Source: Gautieria morchelliformis (taxonomy: Eukaryota; Basidiomycota; Agaricomycetes; Gomphales; Gomphaceae). Taken from it: DNA of 64,000 nucleotides. A program made the translations under genes and the position numbers. A model generated the notes under the pieces. That model made no database searches. It was not told the DNA's origin and saw only the letters and a program-made list of their open reading frames with translations. Positions 54,661 to 64,000 of the stretch are shown piece after piece. The first letter of the stretch is position 1. Each line of letters opens with the position of its first letter. The DNA is taken from NCBI GenBank assembly GCA_015179125.1, contig WHVA01000540.1, forward strand, positions 1 through 64,000, read 5' to 3'.

Positions 54661-55259
54661 TATATAATATATACTATAAGAGTATTAATAACAACATATA
54701 GGAATATATAGTAGTATTTATAAGGAGAATAATAGATGTTATTAGATGATTCTGTATATATTTAAACATCTTGAAGATATATATACATATGAGAGAGTAT
54801 TAGACTACAAGATAGAGTAACAGATACTTGGAGAGATACTTGTAACAGATATGAGTAGGAGTATTAGTATGACTAGTTATAATGAGAGAGTATTAGACTA
54901 CCATATGGAGTAATAGTAGTTGTGTAGATATTTGTAATATATATGAATAGTTATAATGATATAGTGTATATTAAAAGTGGGTAGAAAAAATAAGAAGAGG
55001 GGTAAAAATAAGAATGGGTGCTCTCGTCGGCGGAGCGGCCGCTCGGGAGGGACAAAAGAAAATTTATTTATATCCCAACAATAAGATTGGCATGTACTTT
55101 CGTCCTCTTCTTTTCTATAATTTGAGAATAAAATGGGTGAAGCTACAGGTAATAAAAAGTTGTGAGCATCCGCCCAACACTAGTAATATAAAGGAAAGCT
55201 ACCTATTTAATATTCTACATGTGTTTCTCAGTTAAATATTATGAAAGTACACTATTAAA
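54661..55259. other. AT-rich tract with short imperfect repeats (AGAGTATTAGACTAC)
   Basis: The 15-mer occurs near 54,800 and 54,890. No coding potential; may be non-coding copia 3' sequence or an old MITE. Confidence 0.45.
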
Positions 55260-55614
55260 CTCACCTCCTCAGTGATTGTCAACACTGAGGAGGGGAGGCT
55301 GTGCATGGGCTTGTTTCACTCACATATACGAAGTTCCGGCACTTAAGCGCCCTTCAGGCAATGGTGTGCCAGACTAAGCGCCCATAGAACGTAACACGTT
55401 AGTGAACAGCTGCAGCTCAAAAAGGAAACTTGTCCACAACCACCCACAAAGGGTCGGTTGGACAGAACATGAAAAGGACAAGTAATACAGCCTCGAAAAA
55501 ATCAAGGAAAATTGTAAAAGGCATAGAATGAATGTCAGCATAGTTTCAGGTCAAAATCGAAAGAAAGAACAGAAATGTTAGGTTTGAAGTCTGGTGCACA
55601 TATGCACCCAACAC
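55260..55614 (-). repeat. Copia-G LTR G4 (left border uncertain)
   Basis: Minus-strand start TGTTGGGTGC at 55,614, directly downstream of a copia RT/RNase H relic; contains a CTCAGTG...CACTGAG hairpin. The 3' end is not located precisely. Confidence 0.7.
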
Positions 55615-55639
55615 CTGTGATGCCCAATATGCGTCAAAT

Positions 55640-56228
55640 AGGCCTCCAGGCCTAGGTGCAATCTGCCAATGATGAGGCACATACCCCTGGTGCCTTCAGG
55701 TAATGGAATACCCGCTTGATGGCCTCCCAGTGTGACCTGCCTGGGTTCTGCATGAACTGTGCCAGGAATGACACCGCGAATGAAATCTCAGGGTGCGTGC
55801 CTAGGGCCCCATACATCAGGAAGCCGATGGCCTCCCTGTAGGGCACATTGTGCATGTCATCGAATTGGCGAGGGGTAGAGGGGGATTGTGAGAGCGAGAG
55901 CTTATAGTGGGGGTCGAGTGGTGTACTCAGCGGTTGGCATCCTGTAGATTAAAACACTACAGGATCTTATCTATGTATGCACGCTGTGACAGTGAATCGT
56001 GTGTAGCTTACGGTCCCACTTTACCTCTATCCCAAGTAGCCAACTTAGGTCCCAAGATCCTTGATCTTGAGGACTGTGCGCAGCTTATCCTTAAATGTGT
56101 GGATTGCATCCTTCGAGTTACCAGCCATGGTGAGGTCATTGACATCAACTGCGATGATGAGTGAATCCTGACCAGTGTACCTGTGGAACACTGCATGTTC
56201 GGCCTTGCAGTGAGTGAAGTTGGTGCTA
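55640..56228 (-). pseudogene. Ty1/copia reverse transcriptase to RNase H, truncated
   Basis: Starts AEHAVFHRYTGQDSLIIA and VDVNDLTMAG (the catalytic V-D-V-D-D box with Asp changed to Asn), then FKDKL...IKDLGDLSWLLGIEVK. Further on come MYGALGTHPEISFAVSFLAQ and HWEAIKRVFHYLK. Frameshifts near 55,860. The 5' side ends at the minisatellite. Confidence 0.85.
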
Positions 56229-57414
56229 CCACGTACGCTACCACCACTACCACGTACACTACCAGGTACGCTACCACGTAAGCTACCATGTACATTATGA
56301 GGTACGCTACCATGTGCGCTACCACATATGCTACCACCGCTACCACGTGCATTACAACGTACACTACCACGTACTCTACCAGGTACGCTACCACGTACAC
56401 TACCGCATATGCTACCACGTATGCTACCACCGCTACCACGTACACTACCACCTACTCTACCAGGTACGCTACCACGTGTGCTACCAGGTATGCTACCACG
56501 TACACTACCAGGTACGCTACCAGGTACGCTACCAGGTACGCTACCACATGCGCTTCCAGGTACGCTACCACGTACACTACCACGTACGCTACCACGTGCG
56601 CTTCCAGGTACACTACCACGTACACTACAACGTATGCTACCACATACACTACCAGGTACGCTACCACTGCTACCACATACACTACCACGTACTCTACCAG
56701 GTATGCTACCACGTGCGCTTCCAGGTACGCTACCACGTACACTACCACGTGCGCTTCCAGGTACGCTACCATGTACACTACCATGTACACTACCACGTAC
56801 GCTACCACGTACACTACCATGTACGCTACCAGGTACGCTACCAGGTACGCTACCACATACACTACCAGGTACGCTACCATGTACGCTACCATGTACGCTA
56901 CCCTGTATGCTACCCTATACACTACGCTGTATGCTACCCTATGCGCTACCCTGTACACTACCATGTGCACTACCCCATACACCACCCTGTGTGCCACCCT
57001 GTGCACTACCCTTTACACTACCCCCTATGCGGTACGCTATCCTGTGAGCTACCCTGTACACTACCCTATAATGTACACTGTGGGCTACTCCATACACTAC
57101 CATGCTACCCCATATGCTACCCTGTATGGTACCATGTGTGCTACCCCATACACTACCCTGTCGGCTACGCGCTACACTACTCTGTGAGCTACCCTGTACA
57201 CTACCCTATAATGTACCCTGTGGGCTACCTCATGCACTACCCTGTATGCCACCCTGTATGCTATCATGTGTGCTACCAGATGCTACCCTGTAGGTTACCA
57301 GGTACACTACCCTGTGGGATACCTTGTATGCTACCCCATAGGCCACCCCATAGGCTACCCTGTACACTACCCAGTACACTACTCCATATGCTACCCTGTA
57401 CGCTACCCTGTATG
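56229..57414 (+). repeat. 12-bp minisatellite array, about 1.2 kb (~98 units)
   Basis: Unit GCTACCACGTAC and variants (CTACCAGGTACG, CTACCATGTACA), changing to CTACCCTGTANN types in the last 500 bp. Because 12 is a multiple of three, long stop-free frames appear on both strands (for example 437 codons on the plus strand); I do not regard them as genes. Borders: copia RT on the left, LTR-A on the right. Confidence 0.93.
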
Positions 57415-57903
57415 TGTCAGGGGACACCCTGTTTTCCATTTCCAGTTCTGACACCACACCAAGTTCCGACTCCATTTCCAACTCCGGTTCAGGTTCCGAT
57501 TCCATCTCCGCCTCCGCTTTCAGGAATGATTCTCCTTCTGGCAGAACTTCCACCAGTTCTGTTCGCTTTGCCAATTCCACTCCAATTTCCGACTTCCGCT
57601 CTCGGAACAGTGTCGGAAGTCAAGTGACTCGCGTAATAGGTGGCATCAAGGGTCAATCAAGGGTCAGGGAGGTCATGGGGATCCAGGGTTGATGGCAGGT
57701 GCCAAGTGTTGCCCTGGCTGCGCATCGTAGTATAATACGGGCTCGCTGACATTGGGGGTCCTTAGACTTTTCTCTTCGGATTTCCCCTTGTGAGGTGAGA
57801 ATCCCCTCTCTTGTATACTCTGTTCATTTATACATACTTCGGATTTCCCCTTGTCAGTTGTGTGGTAGTGTGATCTCCACAGTCAGCCAGGGTTGCCCTT
57901 ACA
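57415..57903 (+). repeat. LTR-A, 5' LTR of A3 (489 bp)
   Basis: TGTCAGGGGACACC...CCCTTACA, followed by GCAGAAAAGCCTC as in the A1 and A2 leaders. The left flank GTATG is minisatellite. Confidence 0.93.
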
Positions 57904-57924
57904 GCAGAAAAGCCTCTCCCCTAG

Positions 57925-58493
57925 GAGGATGTTTATAAAGGTCATATATATGTATATATAGCTTAGCTCATCTATATTTCATAAAATATATCACAATTGA
58001 GGCAGTTGCCAGCATCTGTAAGACATGCTTAATCCTAGCCCCAAAGTTCTTTCTCACAGTCTGCAGCTCCCCCAGGAAAGGGTGTATACCCCAATGTCTA
58101 AACATCAATAGTTACATATCTTTGTACTATACATGCATATTATTTTAAACATACCTTCTAATCAGATCTCTCAACCATATATAATAATATAGTACAGGTA
58201 TTGTCCATACTTCTTCTATATTCTGTGATTGTACATCTAACATGTTTCATGTATACTTTTAATATATAGTCATCCACATCCTCTCTGAAATTGCTCTGTT
58301 ATATCAATACACACCATGCTTTAGCACATACAACCATATTTTTAAAATATCAGAACATTCAAAAAAATTTAGGATGTCCACAATATACAAGTTGCTCAAA
58401 ATGATGGATTATGAATTTGGTTAGGGTTGATATTTTAAAAGATATCTAATATATCCTAGAAGAATATACATTGTTGTCAATGTGAACATCCTC
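57925..58493. mobile_element. 569-bp AT-rich MITE with TSD CCTAG
   Basis: Ends GAGGATGTT and AACATCCTC are exact inverted repeats, flanked by CCTAG at 57,920-57,924 and 58,494-58,498. A1 and A2 have a single CCCCTAGAGG at this position, which proves the insertion. Superfamily not determined. Confidence 0.85.
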
Positions 58494-58585
58494 CCTAGAG
58501 GACTGGCGGTCGTACTGCATGTTGCATTCGCCATAGGTGCGTTTGGAATCGGAGATAGTGACTTGGAGATCACAACCTCTTCCAT

Positions 58586-59312
58586 GTTGGAAATACTAAA
58601 GAAATATAATATCGATACGGTGATTATAACAACACAATTCCAAACCCAAATCAACTCGTCGATATACATCCGAACGCATACACATCACAACAACTTATGC
58701 CCAAGATCACTGAACCCACACCCACCCACTTGATCCAACCCGATCCACGCCTCCAATCATCCCAATATCACAGGAGCACACACCACACGCTGCTACAGTC
58801 CAGAACGCCCCTATAGACCCTTCCCAAGCACGCCGAGCCCGACCCAAGTGGCACACGCCCCAGAATCACGTGACCCAATCAAGGGATGCGACACGTCAAG
58901 CCGACCCTGCCTGTAGCTAGACCACATCCCCTATCCACTCCCAAAACCCGTTCCCTTTCTCTGTTTTATACTTCCCAACCTAACTTGTACAACACCCGTC
59001 GATACTCCTATCAACGTCTATGTGCCGTTCCCCCCATCCCACCTTGCCTTTGTTCCCATTCCATGAATATGATGACCGCCAAGTACTAGCATTGACTGAT
59101 AAATAGCTAGCTTCGTGTACCATATAGTAGCAGCGAAATCCGATTCTATTTACTATACATCATACTAGCTAGACCTTTATAGTGTTTATCATAAGACACA
59201 TACACCTGTTGTATGTGCAGATATTCTTGCTATTTCTGATTACCACTCAATTTATCTCACATCCAGAGATTAAATCATATTACTTTCGGTATTACTCTCA
59301 ACACTAACAAGA
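58586..59312. mobile_element. 727-bp insertion in the A3 leader, flanked by TTCCAT
   Basis: A1 and A2 run CCTCTTCCGCACATAC uninterrupted here. In A3 the insert begins GTTGGAAATAC and ends CTAACAAGA, with TTCCAT at 58,580-58,585 and 59,313-59,318. No coding frame. The TGTTGG...AACA outline suggests a copia-type LTR, but the ends do not fit exactly; unclassified. Confidence 0.55.
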
Positions 59313-59329
59313 TTCCATGCACATGGCAT

Positions 59330-60506
59330 ACGACAGCCCTCTTCTTACGTCGAGCCCAGAAATCCCGTCCCATATTTCTCCTTCTGACATGGATCCGGAC
59401 GATCGTCTTTGAAATATGGAGGAGGAATTGAACCGGATGAAGACCGATGCTATTGAAACAGCCTTACAAACAATTTTGGATAAGTTAGATATTACGTATG
59501 CAGCCTTCCACTGTCTCCCTCACGGATCTGAACATTATTGAAGCCCCAGCGGACATCCAGCTTAGTGAAGTACCTAGCCCCGCAGAGTTGTGTGATAAGT
59601 TCAGAAATGAGTGGAATGGGGTAGCGGTTCTTGATCATGATCGCATTCAAAGCCCGGTAATCCTGCACAAGTCTGAGCGAGCCATCCTTCTTGTTGATGA
59701 AGAACACCGGAGATGCCATGGGTGACTTGGAGGGGTGGATCCTCCCTGTATGGAGGTTTTCTGCTAGGAACGCATCGAGCTCTACCTGCTCCCTGGGTGA
59801 CAGCAGGTAGACCTTGCAGTTGGTGGGCTTTGACCCCAGGCTCCAACTTGATGGCATGGTCCCACAGCTTCCGTGGAGGCAGGGCATCCAACGACTCCTT
59901 GGCAAAGACATCCTCGAACTCCCGCAGGTACTCTGGAATCTCCACCTCCACTTTATCATGCTTCCTGGAGGCTTCAGCGAGGCATTGCGAAATATTTCCG
60001 GTGGCGCAGACGTGTTCTGCTTCCGGTGGAAGGTTTATGTACAGCAGGCGCTCCCCCTCCGCCAGAGCATCTTCTGGACCGAGTCGGATGACGTCGGAGT
60101 CGGAATCGGAACCGGAAGTGGGAGCTGGTTCAAATTCCACTTCCAAATCCTCTTCAGCAAGTAGTGGATGGGGGCCGGAACGACATGTCTGTATGAGTCG
60201 CTCGGTATTCCGCTGCTCCTGGCGCTCCCTCCACACTTCCGACCGACACATGTGACACTTGGCTGGACATCGACTCATCAGCACCTTCTGAGTCTGCCAG
60301 TTGATCTCCGGGTTGTGCTCCTGCAGCCAGGTAAACCCGAGGATGATGTGCAAAGGAAGTGCGTTCAGTGTGCCCATCATAGCGGAAGTGGTGGAAATGA
60401 AATGCAGGATGAGTCGGATTTCAGAAAAGCGGAAGTAGCGGAAGAGAAGATGTCAGCAAAGTTGGCAAAGGTCAAACCCGCAACTCCGGTGGACTTTGAT
60501 GGAGAT
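59330..60506 (+). pseudogene. A3 gag N-terminal part, interrupted by an inverted pol piece
   Basis: 59,330-59,494 encodes the gag start (MDPDDRL then a TGA where A1 has CGG). The foreign piece 59,495-60,382 follows, and gag resumes SGGNEMQDESDFRKAEVAEE at 60,383-60,506 up to LTR-C3. Confidence 0.85.
59495..60382 (-). pseudogene. Inverted protease-to-RT piece inside A3 gag
   Basis: On the minus strand it runs from CCGCTATGATGGGCAC (protease, before IILGFTW) through the Asp/Ser linker and RT start to GGAAGGCTGCAT (RT block NNVQIREGD). This is the stretch missing from A3 between 62,493 and 62,497, apart from about five bases at the junctions. It also has a small internal deletion after HHPRV. 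Confidence 0.88.
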
Positions 60507-61140
60507 TGTTATGACCGTCCATTTCCGATTTCTGACCATCAGTTCCACACACATTCCGCCCCTTGTTCTACTCCCTTGTTCTTTCGACTCTATTACTCAG
60601 ACACTCCGGACCCGCTTCATCGTTCATCAAGATCATATATCCGGTCACCCTTGTAGTTTGTTGTCAGATATGTTTTCCGACCCCTTGTTCTTTTGCCATT
60701 GTTTTACCTTACCCTGAACCCCCTTGTAGTCCCATTGTTCCCAATTAGTTAGTTCCCATGTATGTCTACCTGACTTCCACTCCCCCTGGAATGTGCTTAG
60801 TACCATAACATTACCTGTTGCTTCTGCTCTTTGTATAAAACCCTCTCATGTATGTCTCCATTTCTGCAATCAGATAATCATCTTCGATACTTGATTTCCT
60901 TCGCTCCATCTCCTGTTCTTAGCACAGCGAGTCTAGCAAGACCTTCGTCTCTCCATCTTCCGTCTTCTGCCTTCCGCCTCAGTTCCGGCTCAAGTTTCGA
61001 ACAACTCTTAGTTCAGCACCTTCCGGTTTCCGACCCATTTCCGAAATACTGAGGACGATAGTTTCATTGGGGGCGCAACCTATAAGTTGAAGCCGCTGTC
61101 CTTTCCAGTTCCGACTTAGCGGAAATCTCGATATGTAACA
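60507..61140 (+). repeat. Solo LTR-C copy C3 (634 bp) with TSD GAGAT
   Basis: TGTTATGACCG...GATATGTAACA, flanked by GAGAT at 60,502-60,506 and 61,141-61,145. TATA-like TTTGTATAAAACCC near 60,832. Close to C1. Inserted in A3 gag. Confidence 0.95.
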
Positions 61141-62075
61141 GAGATCAGGAGAAGGGACGCGCATTCTTCAACACATGCAGCATCTACTTCGCAATTGTCG
61201 GAGACCTCTTTCCGAATGACCAGGCTCAGATTCACTGGGCATTGTCCTTTTTCAAGTCGGACCGCCCAGCCCGTTTTGCAAACAAGGTGATCCGACATGA
61301 AGCAAAGGGCAAGGGGAACTACTTCCGGGACTGGGACGCCTTCAAGAAAACATTTTCCGACCAGTTCTGCCCGAAAAATGAGCAGCTCACAGCCCTTACG
61401 AAGCTCGAGGGGACCAGCTGGTACCAGGCCAAGGATCTGGTCGATGACTACATCGATCGCTTCCAGGAGCTCATTGACCTGGCCGAGTATGATGACGACA
61501 AGATGATTGTCATCAAATTCCGATGAGGACTTGATCCGACACTCCAGAACCAAGTCGCGCTGCTTGGGGATGGAGCTCCGGATTTCGATGACCCAGAAGG
61601 GTGGTACCAAGCTGTGCAGAGGGTGTCCCGAAACAGGGAAGCAAATGAGGCCTTTGTGGAGACAACCCGGAACATGACACGCAGTTCCACTCGTCCTACT
61701 CCATTTGTGCCAAAACCCGTCATTCCCACATGGAAAATATTTCTGACGGTTGCTCCGCCTGATCCTATTAGGAACCCTATCCCCCCTCCCTCAAATAGTG
61801 GCCCTGCCCCCATGGATGTTGACCGCATGCGTGGACAAGGCAACGGAACTACCACCTGCTTCCGATGCCGACAGCCAGGCAACTATGCCTGCGAGTGCCC
61901 CCAAGCCTTAGACATCCGGCTTATGACCACAGAGGAGAAACTCGAGCTCCTTCCAGAGTTCCTCGCACTCTCAGACATAAGCGGAGTGCCCACTGCGGAA
62001 GAAATTTCCGAAAATGCGGAACATGGCGTATTGGAAGCGGAAGATGTGTCGGATTTTGTGACGCGCAGCGGGTGA
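61141..62075 (+). pseudogene. A3 gag, C-terminal part
   Basis: Continues at GDREKGRAFFNTCSIYFAIV-like sequence, then LEGTSWYQAKDLVDDYIDRF. TGA at 61,524-61,526 stands where A1 and A2 have CGA. The knuckle is CFRCRQPGNYACECP: the zinc-binding His is replaced by Asn, so the knuckle is probably dead. Stop TGA at 62,073. Confidence 0.9.
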
Positions 62076-62496
62076 GATGTGTGCCCCTGATACCTGTACA
62101 TAACCAGTTTTCCTGTCTTGAAGTAGAGAATGAAAAGCCCCCACTCCCCTCACTTCGTACAGACCCACCAGATAAAGTCACACAAAAGCCGAATCCAACA
62201 CCCCGTCCATCTCGCATCCACCCTTGGGAGAGATGCCTCCCAAAGCGCTATGTTGTTGCTGCCACCCCTGGCACCAAGTCACTAGTCATTAAGGTGGAGA
62301 TCCAGACGACAGATACAGCGGAAGTCAAATCCAGACCCGCCCTTGTCAATTGTGGGGCCACTGGTCAGTTTATGGACCAAGACTATGTGGAACAGAACTG
62401 ACTGACCATGCGGAAGTTGCAATGTGCGATCCCAGTGTTCAATGTGGATATAAGCCCCAATGAGGCAGGGTCCATCACAGAGATAGTAGACACAAC
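62072..62496 (+). pseudogene. A3 protease, truncated
   Basis: Protease region with LVNCGATGQF: the catalytic Asp of the D-C-G-A site is Asn. TGA at 62,399-62,401 replaces CGA. Ends at EIVDT, joined directly to RT at CCGCACC. Confidence 0.88.
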
Positions 62497-64000
62497 CCGC
62501 ACCAACTGAGGACTCTTTGAGCCACAGGTCATGTTCTTTGGCCTCACCAACAGTCCTGCCACATTCCAGATGATGATGAATGACATCTTCCGTGACATGA
62601 TAGCAGAAGGGGTTGTCTGCATCTACCTCAATGACATCCTCATCTTCACGAAAACAATGTTGGAACATCGGGAGGTCGTGCGGAGAGTGCTGGAACGGCT
62701 CCGGGAGTACAACCTGTGTCTCAAGCCGGAAAAGTGCGAATTTGAGCGGACGCGGATAGAGTATCTTGGGGTGATTGTGTCAGAAGGAAACGTGGAAATG
62801 GACCCAGTCAAAGTTTCCGGCATGTCAGAATGGCTTGTGCTGCGGAACAAGAAAGAGGTCCAGTCCTTCATTGGGTTTGTCAATTTCTACCAGTGGTTCA
62901 TCGAGGACTTCACCTGCCATGCCCGTGCCCTCTTTGACCTCACCAAGAAGGGTGTTGGATGGCAGTGGGGGGAGCCGGAACAGGCCTCCTTTGACAAACT
63001 CAAGGAGCTGATCACTTCTGCCCCAGTCCTGATCTTTCCCAACGACTCTCGCCCTTATCGAGTCGAGGCGGATTCTTCCGACACAGCCACCGGAGCGGTC
63101 TTGTCACAGCAGTCATCGGAAGATGGTGGGGGGTGGCATCCAATTGCCTTCTTCTCTAAAAGCCTTAGTCCGGTTGAGCGGAACTATGAGATCCACGACA
63201 AGGAAATGCTGGCAATCATCCGAGCGCTGGAGGAGGGGCGACACTTCCTCGAGGGGGCTCTATGCCCATTTGAGATCTGGACAGACCACAAGAACCTTGA
63301 GTGCTTCCGCACGTCTAAGAAGTTGAACCGACGACAAGCACGGTGGTCCCTACACCTGTCCCAGTTTGACTTCATACTCCACCACCGCCCCAGCCGCACC
63401 ATGGGCAAGCCCGATGCCCTATCCTGCCACACGGATCATGGAAGCGGAAGCAGGGACAATGCTGACATGACATTACTCCGCCCAAGTCTCTTTGCAATCT
63501 GCACCCTCGAAGGAGTGACTGCAGTTGGGGCGGAAGCGGAAATGCTCTGGGACATCCGGAGGCAGTACCGGAATGGAGAGAAGGAGGAATCGGTGGTGAA
63601 GGTGGTGGAGGAACTGCAGAAAGGGCACTCACAGTCTGTACGGGCAGCAGAGTGGTCAGAACGTGATGGGCTGCTCCACTTCAGAGGCAAGGCCTATGTT
63701 CCAGGTGGGGCCGACCTCCACCGCCGCATCATGTCCCAACACCATGACACCCAGGTCGCTGGGCATGCTGGCAGGTGGAAGATGCTGGAGTTAGTGGCTC
63801 GGAAATACTGGTGGCCTCAGATGGCCTGCTATATTGGACAGTACATGAAGATGTGCGACCTTTGTCTCCGGACCAAAGCACAGTGACATCCACCCGTCAG
63901 AGGGCTCATTCCACTCGCAATTCCAGAATCCTGCTGGGACACCATCAGTGTTGACTTCATCATTGAACTCCCATAGTCTCATGGCTACGACGCAATTATG
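62497..64000 (+). pseudogene. A3 reverse transcriptase (from mid-domain), RNase H, integrase start
   Basis: Resumes at [18 protein letters not shown] (TGA 62,507-62,509 for CGA), then a 451-codon frame. The RT catalytic box is IYLNDILIFT, Asp changed to Asn. RNase H (VEADSSDTATGAVL, IWTDHKNLE) is complete. The integrase zinc domain (HHDTQVAGHAGRWKMLELV...CDLCLRTK) ends at TGA 63,884-63,886, where A2 has CGA. The DD-E core begins SVDFIIELP and leaves the window. Confidence 0.9.

Larger units (their letters stand above)
57415..64000 (+). mobile_element. Gypsy-A copy A3, scrambled, runs off the right edge
   Basis: Plus-strand element: 5' LTR, leader (with a MITE and a second insertion), gag interrupted by an inverted pol piece and a solo LTR-C, protease, RT, RNase H and the start of integrase. 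The sequence matches A1 and A2 throughout. A piece missing between protease and RT is found inverted inside gag. Confidence 0.9.

Noticed and set aside
56288..57627. 437-codon plus-strand frame and several other long frames in the same stretch as a Tyr/Thr-rich protein gene
   Set aside because: The stretch is a 12-bp repeat; a period divisible by three keeps stops out of several frames on both strands. No splice or start context, and the frame runs into an LTR.

Overview
The window reads as a repeat-choked chromosomal region of a filamentous basidiomycete. The evidence is Ty3/gypsy chromoviruses and Ty1/copia elements, a FunK1-type kinase gene, and genes with many 40-56-nt GT-AG introns. An Agaricomycete such as a Rhizoctonia-like species is my inference from general knowledge, not something the sequence proves. 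There is no prokaryotic, plasmid, CRISPR, rRNA or intact tRNA signature.

Layout. 1-3,284: Gypsy-A copy A1 (minus, runs off the left edge) with its 5' LTR. 3,285-5,306: 5' half of a different element, Gypsy-B (minus). 5,307-10,500: broken host exons, a foldback MITE, a solo LTR-A and a proline/alanine-rich gene. 10,700-12,041: a Tc1/IS630-like transposase with a 120-bp tandem duplication. 12,233-15,830: a FunK1 kinase gene split by LTR-E. 16,139-17,821: a decayed SAM-like gene. 18,097-19,056: an inverted second copy of the proline/alanine-rich gene. 20,545-24,401: a gag relic nested with LTR-C, LTR-A, LTR-E and a MITE. 24,402-31,530: nearly complete but decayed Gypsy-A copy A2, itself hit by two copia solo LTRs. 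31,531-38,674: remaining three quarters of Gypsy-B, ending in a 3' LTR that carries a hAT-like MITE. 38,680-43,300: the least repeat-affected part, with a clean five-exon gene and one or two further host genes. 43,809-45,769: a second DDE transposase relic. 46,621-50,320: Gypsy-F, which carries an intron-containing antisense gene with a Zn2Cys6 cysteine pattern. 50,325-57,414: mosaic of gag, LTR-E, copia and Gypsy-A fragments plus a 1.2-kb 12-bp minisatellite. 57,415-64,000: Gypsy-A copy A3 (plus), internally scrambled, running off the right edge.

How the parts relate. Target-site duplications let the history be read. Gypsy-B entered a host gene (TSD TCATC); Gypsy-A2 then entered Gypsy-B gag (TSD GCTGC). 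The 5' part of Gypsy-B and its host flank now lie inverted 28-33 kb away from the 3' part. Both TSD pairs match across the gap, and both the gag and host reading frames continue across it. I infer an inversion of about 3,285-24,401 by recombination between inverted LTR-A copies. At least six CGA codons that are intact in sister copies are now TGA, so the elements are decaying through CpG-to-TpG change.

Limits. Everything was read by eye; similarity statements are motif- or homology-based judgements, exon borders outside the stated ones are approximate, and a misassembly at LTRs could mimic the inversion. Element names (Gypsy-A, B, F; copia-G; LTR-C, E) are local labels.
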